From positions 1-64,000 of the forward strand of contig NZ_FOMZ01000006.1 in the NCBI RefSeq assembly GCF_900112765.1: 64,000 bases of DNA, given 5' to 3'. Every line of letters begins with the position of its first letter. Within the stretch, counting starts at the first letter, position 1. The notes beneath the pieces were generated by a model, which did no database searches, had not been told where the DNA came from, and saw only the letters and a program-made list of their open reading frames with translations. This document shows, piece by piece, positions 43,101 through 50,888 of this stretch. The translations under genes and the position numbers were made by a program. This DNA is from Actinopolyspora alba (lineage in GTDB: Bacteria > Actinomycetota > Actinomycetes > Mycobacteriales > Pseudonocardiaceae).

Positions 43101-44309
43101 CTAACGTTCCTCGATGCCACGCGGTACGGACAGGACCTGGTCGCTGATCAACCTCGCACCGCCGACCACTCCGGCTGCCGCGGCCAGTTCGGACAACACG
43201 ATCGGCAGGTTGCCCGTGGCCAGTGGTAACGACCTGCGATAGACAGCGCTGCGCATCTCGGCCAGCAGGGAGTGGCCCGCACCCGCCACACCGCCGGCCA
43301 CGACCACCAGCCCGGGATTGAAGAAGCTGACCAGGCTGGCCAGCACCTGTCCCACGCGGTGCCCACCACTGCGCAGCAGCTGTACCGCTGCGGGATCGCC
43401 CACCGAGACGGCGTCGGTGACGTCGGCGGCCGAGAGTGCCCCCGACTTCTCGAACAGCTCGGCCAGCCGTGGGGACTTACCGGCCCGTGCGGCGGCCATC
43501 GCGTCCCGGGCCAGCGCCGCTCCGCTCGCGTAGGCCTCCAGACAGCCGCTGTTCCCGCAGGCGCAGGGTGGCCCGTTCTCCTCGATCTGGATATGACCGA
43601 TGTCGCCCGCGCTGCCCGAGACACCCCGATGCAGCTCACCACCGACGACGATGCCGCATCCGATGCCGGTTCCTATCTTGACCAGCAGGAAGTCGTCGAC
43701 GGAGCGGGCCACGCCCGCGTGCAGCTCACCGAGAGCCATCAGGTTGACGTCGTTGTCCACCTGTACCGGCACGCCGAGAGCCTGGCTCATCGTCTCGCGC
43801 ACCGGGTACTGGTCCCAGCCCGGCATGATCGGTGGGGCCACCGGAGCTCCGTCGCGAAAACTCACCGGTCCGGGGATACCGACACCGGCACCGTGGATGT
43901 CCGGGGCGGTGCCGTCGGCACGTAGCTTGCTCAGCAGGTCGAGCGCGGTGTCCAACACGGTGTCGGGGCCGTTGTGGACTCCGATCTCGGCATTGCCGTG
44001 CCCGAGAACATCGAGCTGCCCGTCGGTGATGGCGACATCGACGGAGGTCGCGCCGATGTCCACACCGACGAATCGCAGATGTTTCGACAGCCGGACGATC
44101 GAGGAACGGCGTCCGCCTCGGGACGCGGCGAATCCGCCGCTCTCCACGAATTCCAGTTCCGTGAGCCGGTCGACCTCGTGGGCCAGTTTCGACCGGGAGA
44201 GCTTGAGTGCCTCGCCCAGTTCCGCTCGGGAGTGCGGCCCGCTGTCCCGCAGCAGCCGCAGCAGTCGTCCCTGCTGGGGGGTTTCCGGGCGTGATGCGAT
44301 ACGCGGCAC
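43101..44309 (-). CDS. ROK-family transcriptional repressor
   Basis: A 402-residue ROK repressor. The N-terminal winged helix (about 10-75) reads RLLRLLRDSGPHSRAELGEALKLSRSKLAHEV. The sugar-kinase-like part begins FVGVDIGATSVDVAITD (about 85-101) and contains GVGIPGPVS, VDNDVNLMALGE and the zinc motif CACGNSGCLEAYAS (about 265-278; three cysteines with the preceding His in GDIGHIQIEENG). GTG at 44309 directly follows GGGAGGAGAAAC and is preferred to an ATG at 44363. It probably senses the sugar (or its phosphate) carried by the adjacent importer and represses the block from the direct repeats at 44399-44430. Confidence 0.9.
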   Translation of the reverse strand: MPRIASRPETPQQGRLLRLLRDSGPHSRAELGEALKLSRSKLAHEVDRLTELEFVESGGFAASRGGRRSSIVRLSKHLRFVGVDIGATSVDVAITDGQLDVLGHGNAEIGVHNGPDTVLDTALDLLSKLRADGTAPDIHGAGVGIPGPVSFRDGAPVAPPIMPGWDQYPVRETMSQALGVPVQVDNDVNLMALGELHAGVARSVDDFLLVKIGTGIGCGIVVGGELHRGVSGSAGDIGHIQIEENGPPCACGNSGCLEAYASGAALARDAMAAARAGKSPRLAELFEKSGALSAADVTDAVSVGDPAAVQLLRSGGHRVGQVLASLVSFFNPGLVVVAGGVAGAGHSLLAEMRSAVYRRSLPLATGNLPIVLSELAAAAGVVGGARLISDQVLSVPRGIEER

Positions 44310-44398
44310 CGTTTCTCCTCCCGTGTCCGGATTGCTCTCCAGGTGAGGTGAGACGTTAATCACGTTTCACGGGATGTGGCAATACTAGTGCCGATGTT

Positions 44399-44430
44399 GA
44401 ACAAACTTTTGCTGTGTTGAGAACAAAGTT
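44399..44430. promoter_or_regulatory. Direct repeats GAACAAA(C/G)TT upstream of the ROK gene
   Basis: GAACAAACTT (44399-44408) and GAACAAAGTT (44421-44430) are 22 bp apart, two helical turns. The second is also a small palindrome (GAAC-AAA-GTTC). The patch is AT-rich within GC-rich DNA and lies 90-121 bp upstream of the ROK start, so an operator for autoregulation is likely. No other feature is seen in the rest of 44310-44615. Confidence 0.5.
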
Positions 44431-44615
44431 CGCCCGCTTTTCGGGGGTATGGATTGCTCCGTTCGCAGTAATGAACGGGTCGATCGATCGGAGTGATCTC
44501 CGTTCCCGTATCTACTGTGGCGTTCCGAGTCCCAGGCGCGACGAGCCGGTCTGCCTCACTCCCGGGCGGTGAGGGGTGTTCCCCATGGAGCAGGTGGTGC
44601 GTCGTGATACCCGCT

Positions 44616-45773
44616 TCAGGACGGCGGGCGTGCCCCGAGCATCTCCGAGCTGTCCATCCCGAGCCGGTAGCCCCGTTTGACCACGGTCTGCACCAATCGC
44701 CTCGCCCCCAGCGCGGTTCTCAACCTGCCGATCGCTGTCTCGACTGCGTGCTCCTCACCCCCGTTGGGCAACGCCGCCACCAGCTCCTCGCGAGACACCA
44801 CTCTTCCGGGGCGCTCGGCGAGTTTGCGCAGCAGCGCCATCGGGACCGGGGAGACGGGGCGCAGCTCGCCGTCGACGAGCACCCCCTGTCCGCGCAGCTC
44901 TACTTCCCGGCCGCCGATTCGCAGGTACTCGCCCCGCTGTGGCAGGGAATGCGAAAGCGAACGCACCAATGATCCGAGCCTGGCCCGTTCCGGGAACGTC
45001 ACCGTCACGTCGATCTCTCGCAACGGTTGTGCGCAGACCGGTCCCACACAGGCCGCCACAACGTGTTCCCGGAACGCCGTGAGCAGTCCCTCCCACCGGC
45101 CGGTGTGCCTGGCCAGCTCCAACATGCTGGTCACGGCGGGGGCGCTGGTGAAGGCGAGCGCATCGATACGCCGGTTCACCGCGGCGTCCACCAGTCCGTC
45201 GAGCGGGCCGATGTCCAGCGGTGCCGCCCACCGGTACACCGGTATCTCGATGACCTCCGCCCCGGCCGCACGCAACTCTTCGGTGAACTCCGGCATCCGC
45301 CGACCGTGCAGCTGTACCGCGATCCGTTGCCCGCGGACCCCTTCCTCCAGTAGTCCGTGCAGTATTTCCGAGTTGCTCTCCGAATCGGGACACCAGGTCT
45401 CGTGAAAACCAGCGGCCCGCAGTGCTCCGGTGGACTTAGGCCCTCTGGTGAGCAACCTGGCTTCGCTCAGGTGTCGGGCCAGTTCCGCTGCCAGGCCCCA
45501 ACCCTCCGCCGCTTCCAGCCAGCCTCGGAATCCGATACCCGTGGTGACCACGACCTTGTCCACCGGCCGATCCGCCAGATTCCGACTGGCCTCGAACAGT
45601 TCCCGGTCATCGGCGAGCGGAAGGATGCGGATGGCTGGGCCGTGCTGCACCTCCGCGCCTCGACGGCGCAGCATGGTCGCCAGTTCCTCGGCCCGTCGTG
45701 CCGCGGTCACCCCCACGGTGAAACCGGTGAGTGGTCCTGTCTGCCGTAGTGTTTCCTGTCGTTGTGCTGTCAT
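44616..45773 (-). CDS. nnaR: NnaR-type regulator: HemD-like domain fused to OmpR-type winged helix
   Basis: A 385-residue protein. Residues about 15-265 form a uroporphyrinogen-III-synthase-like domain (GFTVGVTAARRAEELATMLRR, VVTTGIGFRGWL, VQLHGRRMPEFTEEL, DALAFTSAPAVTSML). Residues about 285-375 form an OmpR/PhoB-type winged helix (LLRKLAERPGRVVSREELVAAL, HAVETAIGRLRTALG, QTVVKRGYRLG). This fusion defines NnaR, which works with GlnR on nitrate/nitrite assimilation genes in Streptomyces and mycobacteria. The neighbouring NarK-type transporter, 301 bp upstream on the same strand, supports the call. It may bind a tetrapyrrole or be a catalytically silent HemD fold; which is not visible. Confidence 0.8.
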   Translation of the reverse strand: MTAQRQETLRQTGPLTGFTVGVTAARRAEELATMLRRRGAEVQHGPAIRILPLADDRELFEASRNLADRPVDKVVVTTGIGFRGWLEAAEGWGLAAELARHLSEARLLTRGPKSTGALRAAGFHETWCPDSESNSEILHGLLEEGVRGQRIAVQLHGRRMPEFTEELRAAGAEVIEIPVYRWAAPLDIGPLDGLVDAAVNRRIDALAFTSAPAVTSMLELARHTGRWEGLLTAFREHVVAACVGPVCAQPLREIDVTVTFPERARLGSLVRSLSHSLPQRGEYLRIGGREVELRGQGVLVDGELRPVSPVPMALLRKLAERPGRVVSREELVAALPNGGEEHAVETAIGRLRTALGARRLVQTVVKRGYRLGMDSSEMLGARPPS

Positions 45774-45995
45774 CCCGCGCTCGGTTCGCGCTCACGTGGC
45801 TGTCGGAGGGGAGGAACCGCGCGGCGCTGTCGGCAGTGCGCGGCACGTGCACCTCCTCGATCGGGTGCTGTCCTGGCATGCTCGTAGTCGTTGATGTCAC
45901 TCCTGGTTCGAAGTGGTTTCCCGGCTGTTACGGAGTTCTCGCCGTGGTGCGTGGTGTGCTGTGAGCCCTGCTCCGGGGCGCGCTGGTCGCTGAGC

Positions 45996-46049
45996 GAGGT
46001 CGGGCCTCCCGGAGCGAGAGGCCGGCGGGTGGTTCCGCCAAGCGAGCGC
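45996..46049. repeat. Dispersed intergenic repeat, copy B
   Basis: This 54-bp stretch in the 301-bp gap between narK and nnaR begins GAGGTCGGGCCTCCC and ends GGTTCCGCCAAGCGAGCGC; copy A is at 16784-16838. Local folding is possible: GGTCGGG pairs with a CCCGACC shortly after (about 46053-46059) and GGCGG with CCGCC inside it. The structure may terminate narK transcription. The rest of the gap shows nothing distinct. Confidence 0.45.
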
Positions 46050-46074
46050 CCCCGACCCGACACGAAAACTCCGA

Positions 46075-47469
46075 TCAAATGCGGGCGTAGGAGAGGTTGG
46101 GGGCACGCTCGATGGCGAAAGTGCTCCGCACGTAGAACCACCAGGTGACGAGGACACAGGCCAGGAAGAGCACGAGGATAGCGAGCAGTGCCGGGATCAG
46201 CGTTCCGCCGGCCTGCAACGAGAACTTGAAAGCCAGGTTGATGACCACACCGCCGAAAGCTCCGACGGAGCCGACGACCCCCACGACGGCGCCGGCCTGG
46301 CGCTTGGCCGCCTTCTGTGCGGCGTCCATGTCCTCGCCGGTTCTCGCCACCCGTGCACTCGTCTCGGTCCGGAATATCAACGGAATCATACGATAGGTGG
46401 AACCATTCCCTATCCCGGTGAAAACGAACAGGAGAACGAACGAGCCGAAGAACAGCGCGAAGTTGTCCGCTCGTACGCCGAGAAGTACGCCCACCGTTCC
46501 CAAGGCCAGTCCCACGAAGTTCCACAACGTTATTCGAGCCCCGCCCAGGCGATCGGAGAGCCAACCACCGATCGGCCGTGCGACCGATCCGATCAGTGCT
46601 CCGATGAACGCGATTCCGGCGAATCGCGAGAAATCGCTGAAAGCGATCCCGATAAGCGAGGGAAAAGCGAACGAGAAACCGATGAAAGATCCGAACGTCC
46701 CGACGTAGAGCAGCGCCATCACCGGAGTGTGTTTGCTGGTCAGCGCTTCGCGATAGGAGGTGTTGTCCGGCTTGGCCGCCGTCAGGCTGTTCATGAAGAA
46801 CCACGAACAGGCCGATGATACGACGATCACGGGCATCCACATCAGGGCGGCATAGGAGAGGTTGACTCCGGTGCCCAGATGTATCGCGAACGGCACGAGC
46901 AACTGGCTCACGGCCACGCCGATGTTGCCGCCCGCCGCGTTGATCCCCAGTGCCAGTCCCTTGCGGTGTTCCGGGAAGAAGAAGGAGATATTGGTCATCG
47001 AGGACGAGAAATTCCCACCACCCACGCCCATGATCGCGGCGGTGAGGAGGAAGAACCAGTAGGGAGTTCCCTCCGCGGTAACGGCGCCGGCGAGCATCGC
47101 GCACGGAACGAGCAACAGCGAAGCGCTCGTGGTGGTCCAGCCCCTGCCGCCGAATCGTGGTATGGCGAAGGTGTAAGGAATGCGCAGCGCCGCTCCGACC
47201 AGATTCGGCAGAATCAACAGCCAGAAGGTCTGCCCCACGGTGAACGTGTAACCGACGTCGTCCAGGCTGACCACGACTATGCTCATCAACGTCCAGACGT
47301 TGAATCCCAGGTGTTCGGCCAGTACCGACAACCACAGATTGCGCCAGGCCACCCGCTTCCCGGTCCGGTGCCAGAATCCGGCGTCCTCCGGTTCCCAGTG
47401 GTCGATCCAACGAGCTGTCGCCGTTTGTTCCGCTCCGGTCGTATTTCTCTCGACATTCTCGATTGTCAT
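46075..47469 (-). CDS. narK: NarK-type nitrate/nitrite MFS transporter
   Basis: A 464-residue major facilitator with twelve predicted helices. The nitrate/nitrite porter signatures are present: GVGGGNFSSSMTNISFFFPEHRKG (in two parts, about 158-181) and GFSFAFPSLIGIAF. The second nitrate-signature half is GNGSTYRMIPLIFR (about 374-387). The N-terminal helix carries RNLWLSVLAEHLGFNVWTL, as in NarK/NasA of actinomycetes. GGGAGG lies upstream of the ATG at 47469; an upstream in-frame ATG at 47670 is not supported. It imports nitrate and/or exports nitrite at the membrane. The next gene downstream is the NnaR-type regulator. Confidence 0.9.
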   Translation of the reverse strand: MTIENVERNTTGAEQTATARWIDHWEPEDAGFWHRTGKRVAWRNLWLSVLAEHLGFNVWTLMSIVVVSLDDVGYTFTVGQTFWLLILPNLVGAALRIPYTFAIPRFGGRGWTTTSASLLLVPCAMLAGAVTAEGTPYWFFLLTAAIMGVGGGNFSSSMTNISFFFPEHRKGLALGINAAGGNIGVAVSQLLVPFAIHLGTGVNLSYAALMWMPVIVVSSACSWFFMNSLTAAKPDNTSYREALTSKHTPVMALLYVGTFGSFIGFSFAFPSLIGIAFSDFSRFAGIAFIGALIGSVARPIGGWLSDRLGGARITLWNFVGLALGTVGVLLGVRADNFALFFGSFVLLFVFTGIGNGSTYRMIPLIFRTETSARVARTGEDMDAAQKAAKRQAGAVVGVVGSVGAFGGVVINLAFKFSLQAGGTLIPALLAILVLFLACVLVTWWFYVRSTFAIERAPNLSYARI

Positions 47470-47719
47470 CCGCGCGCCTCCCGATGGTCGATCATGCTGA
47501 AAGCATTCGAACATGCCGTGATTTCCGATCGTCAACGTGTAATAAACGGTGGGCGAAATTTCGCGCACGCCCGACGTCGGTCGCTGTGCGTCCCACCCGT
47601 CACCGGCGCTTAACCCTCCGGTCGGTGTGCGTCGTCCGGATGCCACACGATCGTGATAATCAAACGTCACTGTTCAGACGCGCTGTGTAATACCATCAGG
47701 TCAGCGTAGGCGTTTCTTG

Positions 47720-47733
47720 CGTGAGCGTTCCCA
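47720..47733. promoter_or_regulatory. Imperfect CebR-type operator before the LacI-family gene
   Basis: CGTGAGCGTTCCCA matches the 14-bp consensus TGGGAGCGCTCCCA at 11 positions. It lies 48-61 bp upstream of the LacI-family start, suggesting weak autoregulation. The remainder of the 311-bp divergent gap (47470-47780) should hold the narK promoter; no GlnR box with proper spacing could be drawn with confidence. Confidence 0.45.
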
Positions 47734-47780
47734 GTATTATGGCTGGGGTACGGGGATATGTGGGGCGAGCTGGAGGCCGT

Positions 47781-48812
47781 ATGACGAGTCTTGGGCGTGT
47801 GCGGACGACGGGGCGGCCGACGCTCGAACAGGTGGCCGCGGAGGCGGGTGTGTCGCGAGGCACCGTGTCGCGAGTGGTCAACGGCTCGCTCGAAGTCAGT
47901 ACCACCACGTTGCGCGCGGTGCAGGACGCCATCGACAAGCTCGGTTACGTGCCCAACCACGCGGCACGCAGCCTGGTGACCAGGCGAACCGACACCGTGC
48001 TGCTCGTGGTTTCCGAATCCGAGGCACGAGTTTTCGACGAGCCCTTCTTCGCGGGAGTCGTGCGTGGGCTCGGGCAGGAGCTGGCGAAGACGAATTTGCA
48101 GCTCAACCTGATGATGGCCAGTGGTGCCCGGCAACGGGACAGAGTGGAGCAGCTGGTCGGTAACGGCCACGTCGACGGTGCGGTGCTGATTTCACTGCAC
48201 GGCGACGATCCCCTGCCGCGCAAGCTCGTGGAGGTGGGAGCGCCGGTCGCGTTGAACGGGCGCCCGTTCTCCTCGGAGGTCGCGGTACCGTTCGTCGACG
48301 CCGACAACCTGGCGGGCGCGAAGAGCGCCACCGAGTACCTCTACCAATCAGGCAGACGTCGTATCGCCGCCCTGGCGGGTCCGCAGGACATGGCCGCCGG
48401 TATAGACCGGCTGGCGGGGTACCGGAGTGCTCTCAAGTCGCGGCGCGGCGTGACACGAGTCGTCGCGCAGGGCGACTTCGGACAGGTCAGTGGTGAGCAG
48501 GCCATGCGTGACGTGCTCGAACGTGACAGCGAAGTGGATGCCGTCTTCGCGGCCAGTGACCTCATGGCGGCGGGCGCGATGCGGGTGCTGCGCGAAGCGG
48601 GCAAACGCGTTCCCGAGGACGTCGCCGTGATCGGTTTCGACGATTCCGACGTCGCTCGCAACACCGAACCGGCCATGACCAGTGTCGCGCAGCCGGTGCA
48701 GCGGATGGGAACCGAATTGGCGAAATTGCTGATCACGCAGTTGGAGGAGCCGGGGCGCAGCCTGGATCCGGTGATCCTGCCGACCGAGCTGGTCCGCCGC
48801 GGTTCGGCCTGA
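47781..48812 (+). CDS. cebR: LacI-family repressor, CebR-like
   Basis: A 343-residue LacI/GalR regulator. The HTH and hinge read RPTLEQVAAEAGVSRGTVSRVV and NGSLEVSTTTLRAVQDAI, then LGYVPNHAARSLVTRRT, very close to Streptomyces CebR. The ligand domain has FFAGVVRGLGQEL, DGAVLISLHGDD and VIGFDDSDVARNTEPAMTSV. GGAGG precedes the ATG at 47781; upstream in-frame codons are unsupported. CebR binds TGGGAGCGCTCCCA and is released by cellobiose or cellotriose. That sequence or close variants occur before several genes of this locus, and secreted cellulases follow directly, so the regulator is assigned to the cellulose genes. Confidence 0.85.
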   Translation: MTSLGRVRTTGRPTLEQVAAEAGVSRGTVSRVVNGSLEVSTTTLRAVQDAIDKLGYVPNHAARSLVTRRTDTVLLVVSESEARVFDEPFFAGVVRGLGQELAKTNLQLNLMMASGARQRDRVEQLVGNGHVDGAVLISLHGDDPLPRKLVEVGAPVALNGRPFSSEVAVPFVDADNLAGAKSATEYLYQSGRRRIAALAGPQDMAAGIDRLAGYRSALKSRRGVTRVVAQGDFGQVSGEQAMRDVLERDSEVDAVFAASDLMAAGAMRVLREAGKRVPEDVAVIGFDDSDVARNTEPAMTSVAQPVQRMGTELAKLLITQLEEPGRSLDPVILPTELVRRGSA

Positions 48813-48893
48813 CGTAGCGAGACTCGCCGCGGCGTTCTTCGGCTCGTGGTGCGATCCCTCCCGTTCGCATCGGTCGTTCACGCGGCAGCGGAG

Positions 48894-48921
48894 CGGGCGG
48901 GCACGAGTTCGTGCCCGCCCG
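48894..48921. terminator. GC-rich hairpin between convergent cebR and GH12 genes
   Basis: CGGGCGGGCACGA (48894-48906) and its exact complement (48909-48921) form a stem that, with a realistic loop, is about 11 bp. There is no T-tract, as often in actinomycetes. It probably serves both transcripts. Confidence 0.65.
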
Positions 48922-48936
48922 CCCGGCAGTGACGGA

Positions 48937-49704
48937 TCAACCGACGTTGACCGAGAAGTCGTTCGTCGCGAGACCGGTGCCGTTGATCCACGGTTCGAAT
49001 CCCGCCTGCACGCTGTTGAGGTACCAACTCGGTTCGACCGAACCCCGTTCGACCGCGTCGGCGCTGAAGGCGGTCAGGTCCAGGTCCACGGAATCGGTCG
49101 TTTCCGTCCGGACGTAACTGATCACGTTCCAGCCGGCGTTACCGGTCCAGACCTCCCACTGGGCGCCGTCTATCGTCACGGTGCCCACCGGTGAACCGAT
49201 CGGTTGGATGTCACCCCGGTGATCGACCCAGATCATCAGTTCCGCGGCGTTCTGACCCGACTTGCTCGGCTGCGGATCGAACCACAGGTCATAGGCGGCG
49301 TTGTACGTTCCGGTATCCGGAGTGGTGATGTCCCAACTGGTGGTCGCCTCGGTCATCCGGTCGGCCCGCACGGGCAGCCCGGTGTTCGTCGTGCAGTTGT
49401 CGTAGTGGCATCCCGCGTAGATGGAGGGGTAGCTCGCCGGTGAGCCGTTGGTGGCCTTGTCGTGGTTGGCCGTGGTCACCGTGAACGAGCTGCCGTTGAC
49501 GCTGATGCACTGCTGGGTGTCGGCGCCCCACACGTTGTTCTGCACGATGTAGCGTCCACCTTCGACCTGGGTGGAGGCGTACTTGCCGCACATGGTGGTG
49601 GCGGGTTGTGCCGCGGCCGCACCCGTGCTCAACGAGCTCAGTGCCAGTCCGGACACGGCGAGCGCGAGCACGGCGCGTCGTCCGCGGTTGTTTCCGTTGA
49701 ACAT
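48937..49704 (-). CDS. Secreted GH12 endo-beta-1,4-glucanase
   Basis: A 255-residue exported protein. The signal peptide (about 1-32: NRGRRAVLALAVSGLALSS, then AAAA) is followed by a single GH12 beta-jelly-roll. The nucleophile Glu lies in NAAELMIWVDH (about 152) and the acid/base Glu in NSVQAGFEPWING (about 240). YIVQNNVWGAD and AAYDLWFDP are other family phrases. There is no cellulose-binding module or linker, and the protein ends right after the catalytic fold. It cuts amorphous cellulose or beta-glucan outside the cell. It runs opposite to cebR and is preceded by the LPMO gene on the same strand, separated by a hairpin. No CebR-like site was found directly before it. Confidence 0.92.
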   Translation of the reverse strand: MFNGNNRGRRAVLALAVSGLALSSLSTGAAAAQPATTMCGKYASTQVEGGRYIVQNNVWGADTQQCISVNGSSFTVTTANHDKATNGSPASYPSIYAGCHYDNCTTNTGLPVRADRMTEATTSWDITTPDTGTYNAAYDLWFDPQPSKSGQNAAELMIWVDHRGDIQPIGSPVGTVTIDGAQWEVWTGNAGWNVISYVRTETTDSVDLDLTAFSADAVERGSVEPSWYLNSVQAGFEPWINGTGLATNDFSVNVG

Positions 49705-49810
49705 CGAGACGTAGTCCTATCCGATCCGGTGGGTGCTGCGGATTCCGTCCTCGGGCTCCACCGCCGCCTCACGGCGGTCCGCCGAGCCGCGAAACGGGTC
49801 CGTTGTCAAA

Positions 49811-49861
49811 GTGGTGATGGGAGCACCACACGGGACCACAGTCGTCGTGTCCCATCACCAC
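49811..49861 (-). terminator. Long inverted repeat between LPMO and GH12 genes
   Basis: GTGGTGATGGGA (49811-49822) and TCCCATCACCAC (49850-49861) are perfect complements across a 27-nt loop. Read on the minus strand, TTTGACAACGG follows. It begins 28 bp past the LPMO stop and probably ends that transcript, making GH12 a separate unit. Confidence 0.6.
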
Positions 49862-49889
49862 AGCCGATTGGCCAGTCACCGTGTGACGA

Positions 49890-50561
49890 TCACTCGAAGA
49901 TCACGTCGGAGCAGTTGTAGAAGGCCTCCGGGCTGTCCGAGCGCTGCCAGATCGAGTAGATGAGGTGCCTGCCGTCCTTGTCCGGCAGTTCGGCCTGCCA
50001 GGTGTACTCGTCACCGTGCGGTCCGCTGCCGTTGATCGGCGGATTGGTGACCGTGTTGAAGGGCTCGGGTTCCAGGTCGGACCAGGCGAGTGGTTCGCTG
50101 GGATCCCAGCTGTCCTTCGTCACGTACTGGTACCAGGTGCCGGGGTGCGCGGCCCAGGCGTTGTACCGCAGAGTGACCGTCTCGCCGGCGGGCATCGTGG
50201 TGGTCGGCCAGTCCGTGCGGGCCATGTTGTAGGCGTCGAACGTCTCCGTGGGCCCGCACAGCTTCCCGTCGGGGATCCTCTCACGATGGTTGTCGCCCAC
50301 ATCGCTGATCAGGTTGCCGAACCAGTTCCACAGCGCGGTCTTGCCGCCGCGCTCGATAGCCTCTGCGCAGGCCGGGTTGGTGGGGGCGAGGTCACCGCCC
50401 TGGCCACCTTCCAGCCCGTTGACGTAGCAGGCGTAGGTTCTGGTCTTCGGGTACGTGAATCCGCCGTGCGCCTGTGCCACGCCGGGATTCATCGTCGAGG
50501 TGAACAGTGCGACCGCCGCGCCCAGGGCGCCGAGGGCGATCATTTTTCCTCGTAATCGCAT
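49890..50561 (-). CDS. AA10 lytic polysaccharide monooxygenase (secreted)
   Basis: A 223-residue copper monooxygenase. The signal peptide ends at VAQA, leaving the N-terminal histidine of HGGFTYPKTRTYACYVNG (about residue 32), the first half of the histidine brace. The second copper histidine is in YNAWAAHPGTWYQYVT (about 139). The aromatic axial position region YSIWQRSDSPEAFYNCSDVIF is at the C-terminus. The protein is a bare catalytic domain without CBM2 or CBM5. Sequence style (NHRERIPDGKLCGP) and context point to cellulose oxidation, although AA10 also includes chitin-active enzymes. GGGAGCAGAA precedes the ATG. A CebR-like operator lies 42-55 bp upstream. Confidence 0.93.
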   Translation of the reverse strand: MRLRGKMIALGALGAAVALFTSTMNPGVAQAHGGFTYPKTRTYACYVNGLEGGQGGDLAPTNPACAEAIERGGKTALWNWFGNLISDVGDNHRERIPDGKLCGPTETFDAYNMARTDWPTTTMPAGETVTLRYNAWAAHPGTWYQYVTKDSWDPSEPLAWSDLEPEPFNTVTNPPINGSGPHGDEYTWQAELPDKDGRHLIYSIWQRSDSPEAFYNCSDVIFE

Positions 50562-50602
50562 TTCTGCTCCCGTTCGGTTTTTCGTGGTCCGACGCTGATT
50601 TT

Positions 50603-50616
50603 AGTGAGCGCTCCCG
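50603..50616. promoter_or_regulatory. CebR-type operator before the LPMO gene
   Basis: AGTGAGCGCTCCCG has the central GAGCGCTC intact and matches the consensus at 11 of 14 positions. It lies 42-55 bp upstream of the LPMO start. Confidence 0.55.
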
Positions 50617-50784
50617 GGGAACGAATGGTGCGATCGGGTGATTTTGTGTGCTGTGGCGATATTATTCGGTGTTCCCCGGCGCGATTCGCTTTCTCGGGGA
50701 GGTTTTGGAATGTTTTTCTGTGTCTTGCCGGGATGTGAAACTTGGATCGTCAGGTGCTTCAGGTGGTCGTTCGGTACGCGAAGA

Positions 50785-50818
50785 ACCGTCCCGCCCGAAT
50801 TCGTCCGGGCGGGACGGT
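50785..50818 (-). terminator. Hairpin terminator after the GH6 gene
   Basis: ACCGTCCCGCCCG (50785-50797) pairs exactly with CGGGCGGGACGGT (50806-50818) over an 8-nt loop, followed on the minus strand by TCTTCGCG. It begins about 70 bp after the GH6 stop. Confidence 0.75.
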
Positions 50819-50888
50819 CCTGGTTCCGGCCGATCTACATGGCGCGGTGTGTCAATCGAGCCGGATCAAACTGTCGGGGGCGTTCCCT

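Noticed and set aside
47470-47700. Possible GlnR box upstream of narK
   Set aside because: TTGAC and GAAAT half-like elements occur near 47510-47530, but spacing is one base off the usual pattern and the second element is weak.
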